Assembly: GCA_020435885.1 (NCBI GenBank)
Contig: JAGQYU010000030.1
Span: forward strand, 1 to 17,653
Direction of reading: 5' to 3'
Length of the DNA: 17,653 bases
DNA from: Flavobacteriaceae bacterium
GTDB taxonomy: Bacteria; Bacteroidota; Bacteroidia; Flavobacteriales; Flavobacteriaceae
Within the stretch, counting starts at the first letter, position 1. Each line of letters starts with the position of its first letter. Below the pieces are notes generated by a model. That model saw only the letters and a list, made by a program, of their open reading frames with translations. It ran no database searches and was not told the DNA's origin. Made by a program: the position numbers and the translations under genes. This document shows, piece by piece, positions 7,841-14,261 of the stretch.

Positions 7841-7871
7841 TCTGTAAACTCAAAAATTCTTAGTAATTTTG
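7841..7871 (+). promoter_or_regulatory. ffh promoter (Bacteroidota -33/-7 type)
   Basis: TAATTTTG at 7864-7871 fits TAnnTTTG perfectly, and TCTG at 7841-7844 (3 of 4 bases of TTTG) is 19 bases upstream, the expected spacing. The -7 region TTAGTAATTTTGCA (7860-7873) matches that of argS at 13 of 14 bases. Transcription would start near 7878, giving a leader of about 20 bases. Confidence 0.65.
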
Positions 7872-7897
7872 CAACTTACAAAAAATGACGTAAGCAC

Positions 7898-9229
7898 ATG
7901 TTCAATAACTTAAGTGATAAATTAGACAAGGCCTTTCATGTATTGAAAGGACATGGAAAAATTACCGAAATAAACGTTGCCGAAACGCTGAAAGAAGTAC
8001 GAAGAGCACTACTCGATGCCGACGTTAACTTTAAAATAGCCAAAGATTTTACCAATACCGTTAAAGAAAAAGCCATTGGCCAGAACGTATTGACTACGTT
8101 AAACCCGGGGCAGTTAATGGTAAAGATCGTTAAGGATGAACTAACTGAACTGATGGGTGGTGAAATGGTTGGTATCAATCTAGGAGGCTCGCCTACAATC
8201 ATTTTAATGTCCGGTTTGCAAGGTTCCGGTAAAACAACTTTTTCGGGTAAGCTGGCAAACTATCTAAAAACAAAAAAGACAAAACAGGTATTGTTGGTTG
8301 GTTGCGATGTGTACAGGCCAGCCGCTATCAATCAATTAAAAGTGGTTGGAGAGCAAATTGGTGTAGAAGTATATGCCGAGGAAGAAAACAAAAACCCTGT
8401 TGCTATTGCTCAGAATGCTATAAAACATGCTAAAGCAAATGGCAAAAATGTGGTTATTATAGATACCGCAGGTCGTTTAGCTATCGATGAGCAAATGATG
8501 ACCGAGATCTCTAACATCCATAAAGCCGTCAATCCACAAGAAACATTGTTTGTGGTAGATTCTATGACGGGTCAGGATGCTGTAAATACTGCCAAGGCTT
8601 TTAACGATGTATTAAATTTTGACGGAGTTGTGCTAACCAAATTAGATGGTGATACCCGTGGTGGTGCGGCACTTTCTATCAAATCAGTGGTAAACAAACC
8701 TATTAAATTTATCGGTACAGGCGAAAAGATGGAAGCTATTGATGTTTTCCACCCTGATCGTATGGCTGACAGAATTTTGGGCATGGGTGATGTGGTTTCG
8801 CTAGTAGAACGTGCTCAAGAACAATTTGATGAAGAAGAAGCTCGTAAGCTTCAAAAGAAAATAGCTAAAAATCAGTTTGGCTTTGATGATTTTCTGAAGC
8901 AAATTCAGCAAATAAAGAAAATGGGTAATATGAAAGACCTTGTAGGTATGATACCCGGCGTTGGCAAGACAATGAAAGATATTGATATTGACGATGACGC
9001 TTTTAAAGGAATAGAAGCCATTATCCATTCTATGACCCCTACTGAGCGCAGTCAACCATCTTTGATCGATGCCAGTCGAAAAAAACGTATTGCTAAGGGA
9101 TCAGGCACTTCGGTTCAGGAAGTAAATCAACTGATGAAGCAGTTTGATCAAATGAGTAAAATGATGAAAATGATGCAAGGTGGCGGTGGCAAACGTATGA
9201 TGCAGATGATGAAAGGAATGGGAAGATAA
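7898..9229 (+). CDS. ffh: Signal recognition particle GTPase Ffh (SRP54)
   Basis: Protein subunit of the signal recognition particle, which binds hydrophobic signal sequences on ribosomes and delivers them to FtsY and the Sec translocon. All 443 residues are present, normal for bacterial Ffh. The N domain occupies about residues 1-95. The G domain has the P-loop GLQGSGKT (106-113), the SRP-specific DVYRPAA (137-143), DTAGR (189-193), TKLDGDTRGGAALS (247-260) and GTGEK. The C-terminal methionine-rich M domain ends in QMSKMMKMMQGGGGKRMM and similar, as expected for 4.5S RNA and signal-sequence binding. It has its own promoter and is closed by an intrinsic terminator before folD, so it is a single-gene unit. 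The SRP RNA gene is not in the window. Confidence 0.98.
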   Translation: MFNNLSDKLDKAFHVLKGHGKITEINVAETLKEVRRALLDADVNFKIAKDFTNTVKEKAIGQNVLTTLNPGQLMVKIVKDELTELMGGEMVGINLGGSPTIILMSGLQGSGKTTFSGKLANYLKTKKTKQVLLVGCDVYRPAAINQLKVVGEQIGVEVYAEEENKNPVAIAQNAIKHAKANGKNVVIIDTAGRLAIDEQMMTEISNIHKAVNPQETLFVVDSMTGQDAVNTAKAFNDVLNFDGVVLTKLDGDTRGGAALSIKSVVNKPIKFIGTGEKMEAIDVFHPDRMADRILGMGDVVSLVERAQEQFDEEEARKLQKKIAKNQFGFDDFLKQIQQIKKMGNMKDLVGMIPGVGKTMKDIDIDDDAFKGIEAIIHSMTPTERSQPSLIDASRKKRIAKGSGTSVQEVNQLMKQFDQMSKMMKMMQGGGGKRMMQMMKGMGR

Positions 9230-9235
9230 ATTATA

Positions 9236-9265
9236 AAGGTAAGCTAGTGTAGTTTGCCTTTTTTT
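9236..9265 (+). terminator. Intrinsic terminator of ffh
   Basis: AAGGTAAGCT (9236-9245) pairs with AGTTTGCCTT (9251-9260) around a 5-nt loop: ten pairs including two G-U wobbles, followed by TTTTT. It starts seven bases after the ffh stop and ends 25 bases before the folD ATG. Confidence 0.85.
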
Positions 9266-9289
9266 ATATATAAATTAAACAATAGCACA

Positions 9290-10162
9290 ATGGTTATACT
9301 TGACGGAAAAAAGACATCAACAGATTTAAAAAACGAAATAGCTGAAGCCGTAAAACAACTTAAAGCACAAGGCAAAAAAGTACCTCATTTAGCCGCTGTT
9401 TTGGTGGGTACAGATGGTGCCAGTATGACCTATGTAAGTAGCAAAGTAAAAGCATGTGAGTTGGTTGGTTTCAACTCTACGTTAATTGAACTCCCTGAAG
9501 AGACCAGTGAAGAAAAACTGCTACAAGAAATTAGTAAACTCAATAATGATATTGATATTGACGGATTTATAGTACAACTTCCCTTACCAAAGCATATTGA
9601 TGAACAAAAAGTAATTATGGCTGTGCATCCAGATAAAGATGTAGATGGATTCCATCCGGTAAACGTTGGAAAATTAACCCTAAACTTACCTACTTTTATC
9701 TCTGCAACGCCTTATGGCATTATGGAACTCTTGGAACGCTATAATGTAGAAACTTCCGGTAAACATGTGGTTGTAATTGGCCGTAGCAATATTGTAGGTC
9801 GCCCCATGAGTATTTTAATGAGTCAAAAACGCAAGGCCGGAGATGCAACTGTAACCGTTGCCCATAGTAGAACTAAGAACTTAAAAGAACTTACGCTTCA
9901 AGCGGATATTATTGTGGCTGCATTGGGAATCCCTGAATTCTTAAAAGGAGATATAGTAAAAGAAGGTACTGTAATTATTGATGTAGGGATAACCCGTGTT
10001 GATGATACTACCAAAAAAAGAGGTTATCGTATTGCCGGTGATGTTGATTTTGAAACGGTAAGCAAAAAAGCAAGTTATATTACGCCTGTTCCAGGAGGGG
10101 TGGGCCCTATGACCATTGCTATGTTATTGAAAAACACGTTACAGGCCTGTCAGAACAAATAA
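9290..10162 (+). CDS. folD: Bifunctional methylenetetrahydrofolate dehydrogenase / cyclohydrolase FolD
   Basis: Cytosolic enzyme of one-carbon metabolism that oxidises 5,10-methylene-THF to methenyl-THF and hydrolyses it to 10-formyl-THF, feeding purine and initiator-tRNA formylation. The protein has 290 residues. Catalytic Tyr48 and Lys52 sit in YVSSKVKACELVGF. GFIVQLPLPKHID (92-104) and KDVDGFHPVNVGKL follow, then the NADP-binding GRSNIVGRPM (164-173) and the signature PVPGGVGPMT (266-275). The usual CTP segment reads ATP here (ISATPYG), a variant I believe is common in Bacteroidota. The start is ATG 9290; a TTG-initiated extension to 9254 would lie inside the ffh terminator. The stop codon abuts the stop of the convergent gene with no base between. 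Confidence 0.97.
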   Translation: MVILDGKKTSTDLKNEIAEAVKQLKAQGKKVPHLAAVLVGTDGASMTYVSSKVKACELVGFNSTLIELPEETSEEKLLQEISKLNNDIDIDGFIVQLPLPKHIDEQKVIMAVHPDKDVDGFHPVNVGKLTLNLPTFISATPYGIMELLERYNVETSGKHVVVIGRSNIVGRPMSILMSQKRKAGDATVTVAHSRTKNLKELTLQADIIVAALGIPEFLKGDIVKEGTVIIDVGITRVDDTTKKRGYRIAGDVDFETVSKKASYITPVPGGVGPMTIAMLLKNTLQACQNK

Positions 10163-10171
10163 TCAGTTCTG
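10151..10171. other. Inverted repeat across the abutting stop codons of folD and the NTF2-like gene
   Basis: CAGAAC (10151-10156) and GTTCTG (10166-10171) flank a 9-nt loop that contains both stop codons. The hairpin is symmetric and could act on either transcript, but there is no T-tract on either side, so a terminator function is doubtful. Confidence 0.3.
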
Positions 10172-10624
10172 CTCTTGTATTCTGTTCCAGATATCGAGAT
10201 AGATTCTCCATTCATTGTTGATCTTCTTCCAAACGATAACGTATTTACCTTTCCATTCGGTAATATTGTTGTCTTTATCTGTTGATGAGCCTTCATAAAC
10301 TCCATAATCGTAGGCTGTATCTTCAAGAACGGTAATTTCCTTTGGAATTACATTATGGTACACAACCTTTACGCCTTTTGGCAAAATCCAACGCTGTCTG
10401 ATATTGTCTATCTCTGAAATGATTGATGTTCCCGGTGGAAATATTTTAGCATTCTCCGCATAAAGCGACATCATCGTATCATAATCAGCATCCATATACG
10501 CTTTCGAAAAAGCTTTGATATTCGTTAAAATGATACTAATATCATTTCCGTTGCCGGAAAATTCTTGTGCCCTTAACGGAATGGTTAAGATTATAAAAAA
10601 AAGTATGCCTAAAAATCTTTTCAC
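10163..10624 (-). CDS. Exported NTF2-like (SnoaL/DUF4440) protein
   Basis: A 153-residue protein with an N-terminal signal peptide (MKRFLGILFFIILTIPLRAQ) likely cleaved after the AQ. The mature part resembles the NTF2-like cone fold of DUF4440/SnoaL: a first helix AFSKAYMDADYDTMMSLYAENAKIFPPGT, and late strands KGKYVIVWKKINNEWRIYLDIWN. It is probably periplasmic. Members of this fold bind small ligands or act as enzymes; no catalytic residues can be claimed here. The start codon is GTG at 10624: the next in-frame upstream triplets run into a stop at 10640-10642 with no ATG, and the KR plus hydrophobic signal begins immediately after. An inverted repeat lies upstream. It is convergent with folD with zero spacing. 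Confidence 0.8.
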   Translation of the reverse strand: MKRFLGILFFIILTIPLRAQEFSGNGNDISIILTNIKAFSKAYMDADYDTMMSLYAENAKIFPPGTSIISEIDNIRQRWILPKGVKVVYHNVIPKEITVLEDTAYDYGVYEGSSTDKDNNITEWKGKYVIVWKKINNEWRIYLDIWNRIQEQN

Positions 10625-10645
10625 AAAAGAAAACTTTAATCAAAT

Positions 10646-10695
10646 TCACTTTAAAGTTACACATTTAAGAAGGCTTTGTAAAGTTTTTAAAGTGA
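10646..10695. repeat. Inverted repeat upstream of the NTF2-like gene
   Basis: TCACTTTAAA (10646-10655) is repeated in perfect inverted orientation as TTTAAAGTGA (10686-10695) across a 30-base spacer. The left arm overlaps a complete 10-bp palindrome ACTTTAAAGT (10648-10657). The position, 22-71 bases before the GTG start, suits a regulator binding site or a leader-RNA stem. It also separates this gene from the end of the VOC gene at 10716. Confidence 0.45.
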
Positions 10696-10715
10696 TTTAA
10701 TAAAAATTTAACCTG

Positions 10716-11135
10716 TTATTTGGCAAATAACTGCCCAATATCTTTGAATGCTTTGAATTCCAATGCATTACCGGCAGGGTCAAGAAAAAACATGGTAGCC
10801 TGCTCCCCTACCTGACCTTCAAATCTAATGTAAGGTTCAATAACAAAATTGATGTTTTTTGCTTTTAACTTTTCAGCAAATTCGTGAAAAGTATTCCATT
10901 CTAACACCACTCCATAATGTGGCACAGGCACATTTTTACCATCAACAGGATTGGTATGCAACTCCCCTTCAGATTTAGGTTTATAATGTATAACTACCTG
11001 ATGCCCAAATAGGTTAAAATCTACCCAAAGGTCACTACTTCTACCTTCTTCGCATCCTAAAACATCATTATAAAACGTCCTACACTCTTCCAAATTATGG
11101 ACAGGTATGGCTACATGAAATGGTTGTATATTCAT
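10716..11135 (-). CDS. VOC (glyoxalase/bleomycin-resistance-like) family protein
   Basis: A 139-residue cytosolic vicinal-oxygen-chelate protein built from two beta-alpha-beta-beta-beta modules. The first opens FHVAIPVHNLEECRTFYNDVLGCEEG; the second contains HYGVVLEW and ends FFLDPAGNALEFKAF. Likely metal ligands are His7, His73 and Glu126, the usual VOC positions, so an active metalloenzyme is plausible. The substrate is unknown. Its ATG overlaps the TGA of the upstream cupin gene (the shared ATGA at 11132-11135), showing translational coupling and suggesting that the two proteins serve the same small molecule. Confidence 0.87.
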   Translation of the reverse strand: MNIQPFHVAIPVHNLEECRTFYNDVLGCEEGRSSDLWVDFNLFGHQVVIHYKPKSEGELHTNPVDGKNVPVPHYGVVLEWNTFHEFAEKLKAKNINFVIEPYIRFEGQVGEQATMFFLDPAGNALEFKAFKDIGQLFAK

Positions 11136-11494
11136 TCTTCTCTATTTACTAAATCAATTGAAAATGCAGGTGTACAAACTGAGATATACTCACATGGTTC
11201 GTCAAAAGGGTTTGAATACTGTACCCTTGCATGCTTTTCTATTTTAATGGATTGACCTGCTTCTAATACTACAACATCTCCCTCAATTATAAATTGTTTT
11301 TTCCCTTTAATGATGTAAGTATATTCATCAAATTCTGGAGTTTGAAACGGTTCATTCCACTTTGGTGGTGCTATCATATGCGCAATACTTATCTGAGAAT
11401 TATTATCAGAAGCGTTGCCAAAATGCTCTTCAATCAGCTTACCATCAGTAGTTGGAACTACAAAAGGCGATTGTTGTACAGTATATTTCTTCAT
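11132..11494 (-). CDS. Cupin-domain protein with a degenerate metal site
   Basis: A 120-residue single-domain cupin. Motif 1 is EFDEYTYIIKGKKQFIIEG, in which Glu57 is conserved but the HxH positions upstream are replaced by the Gln-Thr-Pro region (QTPEF). Motif 2 is VLEAGQSIKIEKHARVQYSN, keeping His88 and Asn95. It resembles the EutQ-like or generic sugar/ligand-binding cupins annotated in Bacteroidota. Loss of the His pair argues against a standard metal-dependent dioxygenase or isomerase and for ligand binding or a non-classical site; this is inference. The ATG at 11494 lies only eight bases after the stem of the upstream gene's terminator, with no SD, and the 3' end overlaps the VOC gene by four bases. 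Confidence 0.85.
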   Translation of the reverse strand: MKKYTVQQSPFVVPTTDGKLIEEHFGNASDNNSQISIAHMIAPPKWNEPFQTPEFDEYTYIIKGKKQFIIEGDVVVLEAGQSIKIEKHARVQYSNPFDEPCEYISVCTPAFSIDLVNREE

Positions 11495-11532
11495 AAAATA
11501 AAATTAGCAATTATCTCTCAATAATTGCTAAT
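11495..11532 (-). terminator. Intrinsic terminator of the helical-protein gene
   Basis: ATTAGCAATTAT (11503-11514) and ATAATTGCTAAT (11521-11532) form a perfect 12-bp stem with a 6-nt loop. On the minus strand it is followed by TTTATTTT, then directly by the cupin ATG. The stem begins 26 bases past the stop of the helical-protein gene. The T-rich tail lies on the minus-strand side only, giving the orientation. Confidence 0.78.
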
Positions 11533-11557
11533 CTTTAAACAGTTTAAAAAGTGTCTT

Positions 11558-11950
11558 TTAATTGATATTATATTTTGTAAAGAAAGTATCGAAGTGTTTC
11601 TTAAGCTCGGCAAACATATCAAACTCAGTATCAAATCTTTCTTTTATTTGGTTGTGAAGTTCGATATCTGTTTCACTTGCAATTTCATGATGTTCTTCAA
11701 TATTTCTTAAATATCCTAGGTCTTCCGTCTTTATACGGTCTTGCAATCGATTGATCTTTTCTTTATGGATGATACAATTATTTTCCAACTCGGCCAGTTC
11801 TATTAAAAATTCCTTTTCAGTACTGGTATTAACTATTTCACTTAATTTATCTTGTAAAGAACTTATCTCTTGTCTCCACATTTTTAACTTTTTGTTCCAC
11901 TCAACATTCTCTAAATGTAGTTCCGAGTTGTTTATTAACTGTGTGTCCAT
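11558..11950 (-). CDS. Small helical coiled-coil-like protein of unknown function (B)
   Basis: I do not recognise this 130-residue acidic protein. It is almost wholly helical and charged: an N-terminal helix with two Trp (EWNKKLKMWRQEISSL), a central coiled-coil-like stretch (ELAELENNCIIHKEKINRLQDRIK), and a C-terminal helix (HNQIKERFDTEFDMFAELKKHF). It has no signal peptide, no membrane segment and no enzymatic motif. The segment WRQEISSLQDKLSEIV can be aligned with WQSDVEFFAYEIKFLL of the protein at 7298-7735, with hydrophobic residues in the same heptad positions. It is divergent from the beta-CASP nuclease gene across a 248-base region rich in inverted repeats, and is followed by a strong terminator. 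Confidence 0.75.
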   Translation of the reverse strand: MDTQLINNSELHLENVEWNKKLKMWRQEISSLQDKLSEIVNTSTEKEFLIELAELENNCIIHKEKINRLQDRIKTEDLGYLRNIEEHHEIASETDIELHNQIKERFDTEFDMFAELKKHFDTFFTKYNIN

Positions 11951-12198
11951 CTTTCTAAAATTTTAAAGTTCAACATTTATGATATAAAGGTAGGTATTGA
12001 AAAGATTTTTGTACCTGATAATTGTCATTAAATAGATTAATTTCTCTGTCAAGGTACTCATTTTTTTAATAGTTTCAAACAAAAAAATAACAGGTTTAAA
12101 TATACCTGTATAAACGTTGATGAATTTGGGTGGTTTTATAAAAAATCACTTCAAAAAATAAAAGTTTATTAGTAACTTTCACATAGTAAAAACTTCTG
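11951..12198. promoter_or_regulatory. Divergent intergenic region with AGGT/ACCT repeats
   Basis: This is the longest gene-free stretch in the window, between helical protein B (minus) and the beta-CASP nuclease (plus). AGGT or its complement ACCT occurs six times between 11988 and 12109. Two pairs form inverted repeats: GTACCTGA (12011-12018) with TC-A-AGGTAC (12049-12057), followed by T7 at 12061-12067, and ACAGGT (12090-12095) with ACCTGT (12104-12109). A weak -7-like TAACTTTC (12173-12180) precedes the nuclease ATG. No open reading frame, tRNA or recognisable riboswitch was seen in it. Confidence 0.5.
12090..12109. repeat. Operator-like palindrome ACAGGT-N8-ACCTGT
   Basis: A 20-base imperfect palindrome with perfect 6-bp outer arms, and two further matching positions inside, 90 bases before the beta-CASP ATG. 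The size and symmetry suit a dimeric transcription-factor site; no factor can be named. Confidence 0.4.
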
Positions 12199-13557
12199 AT
12201 GAAAATTACTTTTCTTGGTGGAGCAGAAACCGTTACCGGTTCAAAGATATTGGTAGAAGCCAATCATAAAAAAATATTGATTGATTGCGGCTTGTTTCAG
12301 GGTTTAAAAGAATTACGGCAAATAAATTGGGAAAAACTCCCTTTAGAAGCCAATGAAATTGATTTGATATTATTAACCCATGCGCATTTAGATCATTCAG
12401 GGTATATTCCTTTGCTGGTAAAAAATGGCTACAAAGGAAAAATATATTGTACATCGGCAACCAAAGACCTTAGTGAAATTATCTTACTTGATAGTGGAAA
12501 AATTCAGGAAGAAGATGCCGAGCGCTCCAACAGACATGAATATACCAAACATAAACCTGCAGCTCCATTATACACCAGTAAAGATGCAGCTATTGCCATG
12601 CAGCATTTTGAAACTTTTGATATGGATATGTGGTACACTTTTGAAGAGCAAATCCAATTCAAATTTGTGAATAGTGGGCATATTTTAGGAAGTGCTACTG
12701 TTTTGCTAAAAATTGATGGTAAAACTTTTGTTTTTTCAGGTGATCTTGGCCGGAAAGAACCTATTTTATTACCTCCGCCTACATTCATTAAAGAAGCAGA
12801 TTATCTGGTAATAGAATCTACTTATGGCAATAGATTACATGAAAAAGTATCAATAAAAGATGAATTACTTAAATATATTGACAAGACAAAAGTAAAAGGA
12901 GGCGTTCTCATCATTCCAACGTTTTCTGTTGAGAGAGCACAAGAAATTATTTATTTGTTGAGCGTCCTCAAAAGGGAAAATAGATTACCTAGTATTCCCG
13001 TGTATTTAGATAGCCCTATGGGAGTCAATGCAACAGAGACCTATATAAAATTCTCCAATTATCACAAACTTACTATAGAAGATATAAAGAGCATGCTTAG
13101 CACAGTTCATTTAGTGAGTGATATTGAACTTTCCAAAGCTGTAGTGAATGATAATAATCCAAAAATTGTGTTGGCAGGAAGCGGTATGATTACAGGTGGT
13201 AGGGTATTACACTATCTGAATAAATATATTGGTGATGAAAAGAGCAGTATTCTAATTGTAGGATACCAAGCTGAAGGTACACGTGGAAGAGCTTTGCTTG
13301 CCGGAGATACTGAAATTAAATTCTTTGGAGAGTATCATCAAATTAAAGCAGAAGTTTTTAAAATCAATGCTTTTTCTGGGCATGCAGACCAAAGTGAGCT
13401 CATAGATTGGCTACAACATTTTGAAAAACCGCCGCAACTCACTTTCATCAACCATGGAGAACCACATCAAAGCCAAGCGCTTAAAACTAAAATAAGAACT
13501 ATATTAGGTTGGAACTGTACAGTCGCCAAAATGAACAAAGTTTACACTCTACAATAA
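12199..13557 (+). CDS. Beta-CASP metallo-beta-lactamase-fold nuclease (YSH1/CPSF73-like)
   Basis: A 452-residue two-domain hydrolase of the beta-CASP group, which acts on nucleic acids, most often RNA. The MBL core has Asp29, the zinc motif HAHLDH (61-66), His161 (NSGHILGS) and Asp182 (FSGDLGR). The beta-CASP motifs are VIESTYGNRLH (A, Glu206), SGHADQSE (B, His395) and NHGEPHQ (C, His419). All metal and beta-CASP landmarks are intact, so nuclease activity is likely; target RNAs are unknown, and there is no KH or S1 domain. Length fits the bacterial YSH1-like family. The ATG at 12199 begins directly with the strand KITFLGGAETVTGS. It converges with the flavoprotein gene with stop codons touching. 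Confidence 0.93.
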   Translation: MKITFLGGAETVTGSKILVEANHKKILIDCGLFQGLKELRQINWEKLPLEANEIDLILLTHAHLDHSGYIPLLVKNGYKGKIYCTSATKDLSEIILLDSGKIQEEDAERSNRHEYTKHKPAAPLYTSKDAAIAMQHFETFDMDMWYTFEEQIQFKFVNSGHILGSATVLLKIDGKTFVFSGDLGRKEPILLPPPTFIKEADYLVIESTYGNRLHEKVSIKDELLKYIDKTKVKGGVLIIPTFSVERAQEIIYLLSVLKRENRLPSIPVYLDSPMGVNATETYIKFSNYHKLTIEDIKSMLSTVHLVSDIELSKAVVNDNNPKIVLAGSGMITGGRVLHYLNKYIGDEKSSILIVGYQAEGTRGRALLAGDTEIKFFGEYHQIKAEVFKINAFSGHADQSELIDWLQHFEKPPQLTFINHGEPHQSQALKTKIRTILGWNCTVAKMNKVYTLQ

Positions 13558-14196
13558 CTATTTTATTGCATTTTTAACACTATAAGGCAATTCCAAGCCC
13601 TGTTTTAATTCAGGGTCAGCAATTGGCTTTCCAAATTGTTTTTCAATGGGTAAAATACCCGCCCAAATATCAAGATCGTAATCTTCTTTATCATCTTTTG
13701 GTGGGCCGGTTCGTATCTTTGCCGAAGCTTCTGTTATTTCTAATTTCAATACTTTAGTAGCTTTCATTTCTTTCACATTTGGCTCTCTTACCTCCTCCCA
13801 ACGATCTGCTAAAACCTGATCTGAAATAACTTTCAAGGCATTCCATCGTTCTTCCTCATCCTCAACTAAAACAGCAGTACCAAAAACCGTAACAGAATGG
13901 TAATTCAACGAATGGTGAAAAGCAGAACGTGCCAATACTATGCCATCGGTTCGGGTAACATTCAGCGAAACTGGAACTCCTTCTTCCATAGTTACCAACA
14001 TTCTGCTGACACTAGCTCCGTGGAAATATAAATAGTTACCTTTTCTTCCATAAATTGTAGGAATAACCACCGGATAACCATCATATACAAAACCTATCTG
14101 GCACACAAAATCGTTGTCTAAAATGCTGTAAATAGTTTCTTTATCATAATGTCCTCGTTGTGGTGCTCTTTTTACTTTGGTCTTATCAGTTTTCAT
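13558..14196 (-). CDS. Pyridoxamine 5'-phosphate oxidase-like FMN-binding protein
   Basis: A 212-residue protein with the split-barrel flavin-binding fold of the Pyridox_ox_2 group, which includes nitroimidazole-resistance (Nim)-like proteins. Visible landmarks are APQRGHYDKETIYSIL at the start, FVCQIGFVYDGYPVVIPTIYG (30-50), YFHGASVSRML (57-67), the HH at 94-95 followed by YHSVTVFG, and a C-terminal DIWAGILPI. It probably binds FMN or F420-like or haem cofactors and reduces a small molecule; true vitamin B6 oxidase activity is unlikely in this subgroup. It is divergent from argS with 84 bases between the starts, where an operator-like palindrome lies, and is convergent with the nuclease gene with no spacing. 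Confidence 0.88.
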   Translation of the reverse strand: MKTDKTKVKRAPQRGHYDKETIYSILDNDFVCQIGFVYDGYPVVIPTIYGRKGNYLYFHGASVSRMLVTMEEGVPVSLNVTRTDGIVLARSAFHHSLNYHSVTVFGTAVLVEDEEERWNALKVISDQVLADRWEEVREPNVKEMKATKVLKLEITEASAKIRTGPPKDDKEDYDLDIWAGILPIEKQFGKPIADPELKQGLELPYSVKNAIK

Positions 14197-14215
14197 AGTG
14201 GCTTTATGAATGGTT

Positions 14216-14239
14216 ATTTATACTTTAAAAGTAATAAAT
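14216..14239. repeat. Operator-like palindrome between the flavoprotein gene and argS
   Basis: A perfect TACTTT-A-AAAGTA core (14221-14233) is flanked by ATTTA on the left and ATAAAT on the right, extending the dyad to 11 pairs with one extra base. It lies 20-43 bases before the flavoprotein ATG and 14 bases before the argS -7 element, so a bound factor could affect both promoters. The AT-rich composition raises the chance of coincidence. Confidence 0.4.
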
Positions 14240-14253
14240 CCTTTTATATTTAG

Positions 14254-14261
14254 TATTTTTG
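14254..14261 (+). promoter_or_regulatory. argS -7 promoter element
   Basis: TATTTTTG fits the Bacteroidota TAnnTTTG consensus perfectly, within TTAGTATTTTTGCA (14250-14263), nearly identical to the ffh promoter. It is 19 bases before the ATG. No TTTG -33 box is visible; the expected place is occupied by the palindrome ending at 14239. Confidence 0.6.

Noticed and set aside
10141..10150. Perfect palindrome ACAGGCCTGT near the folD end
   Set aside because: It encodes conserved C-terminal FolD residues; a single 10-bp palindrome in coding DNA is not significant.
10515..10700. 61-codon plus-strand frame across the NTF2-like gene start
   Set aside because: It is antisense to the signal peptide and promoter region, and shows no coding character.
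11525..11966. Plus-strand open frames opposite the helical gene B
   Set aside because: Their translations are Phe/Ser/Leu-rich antisense readings of a Lys/Glu-rich coiled coil; no start signals were seen.
12425..12670. 81-codon plus-strand frame inside the beta-CASP gene
   Set aside because: It lies fully within the conserved MBL domain in another frame and has no recognisable features.
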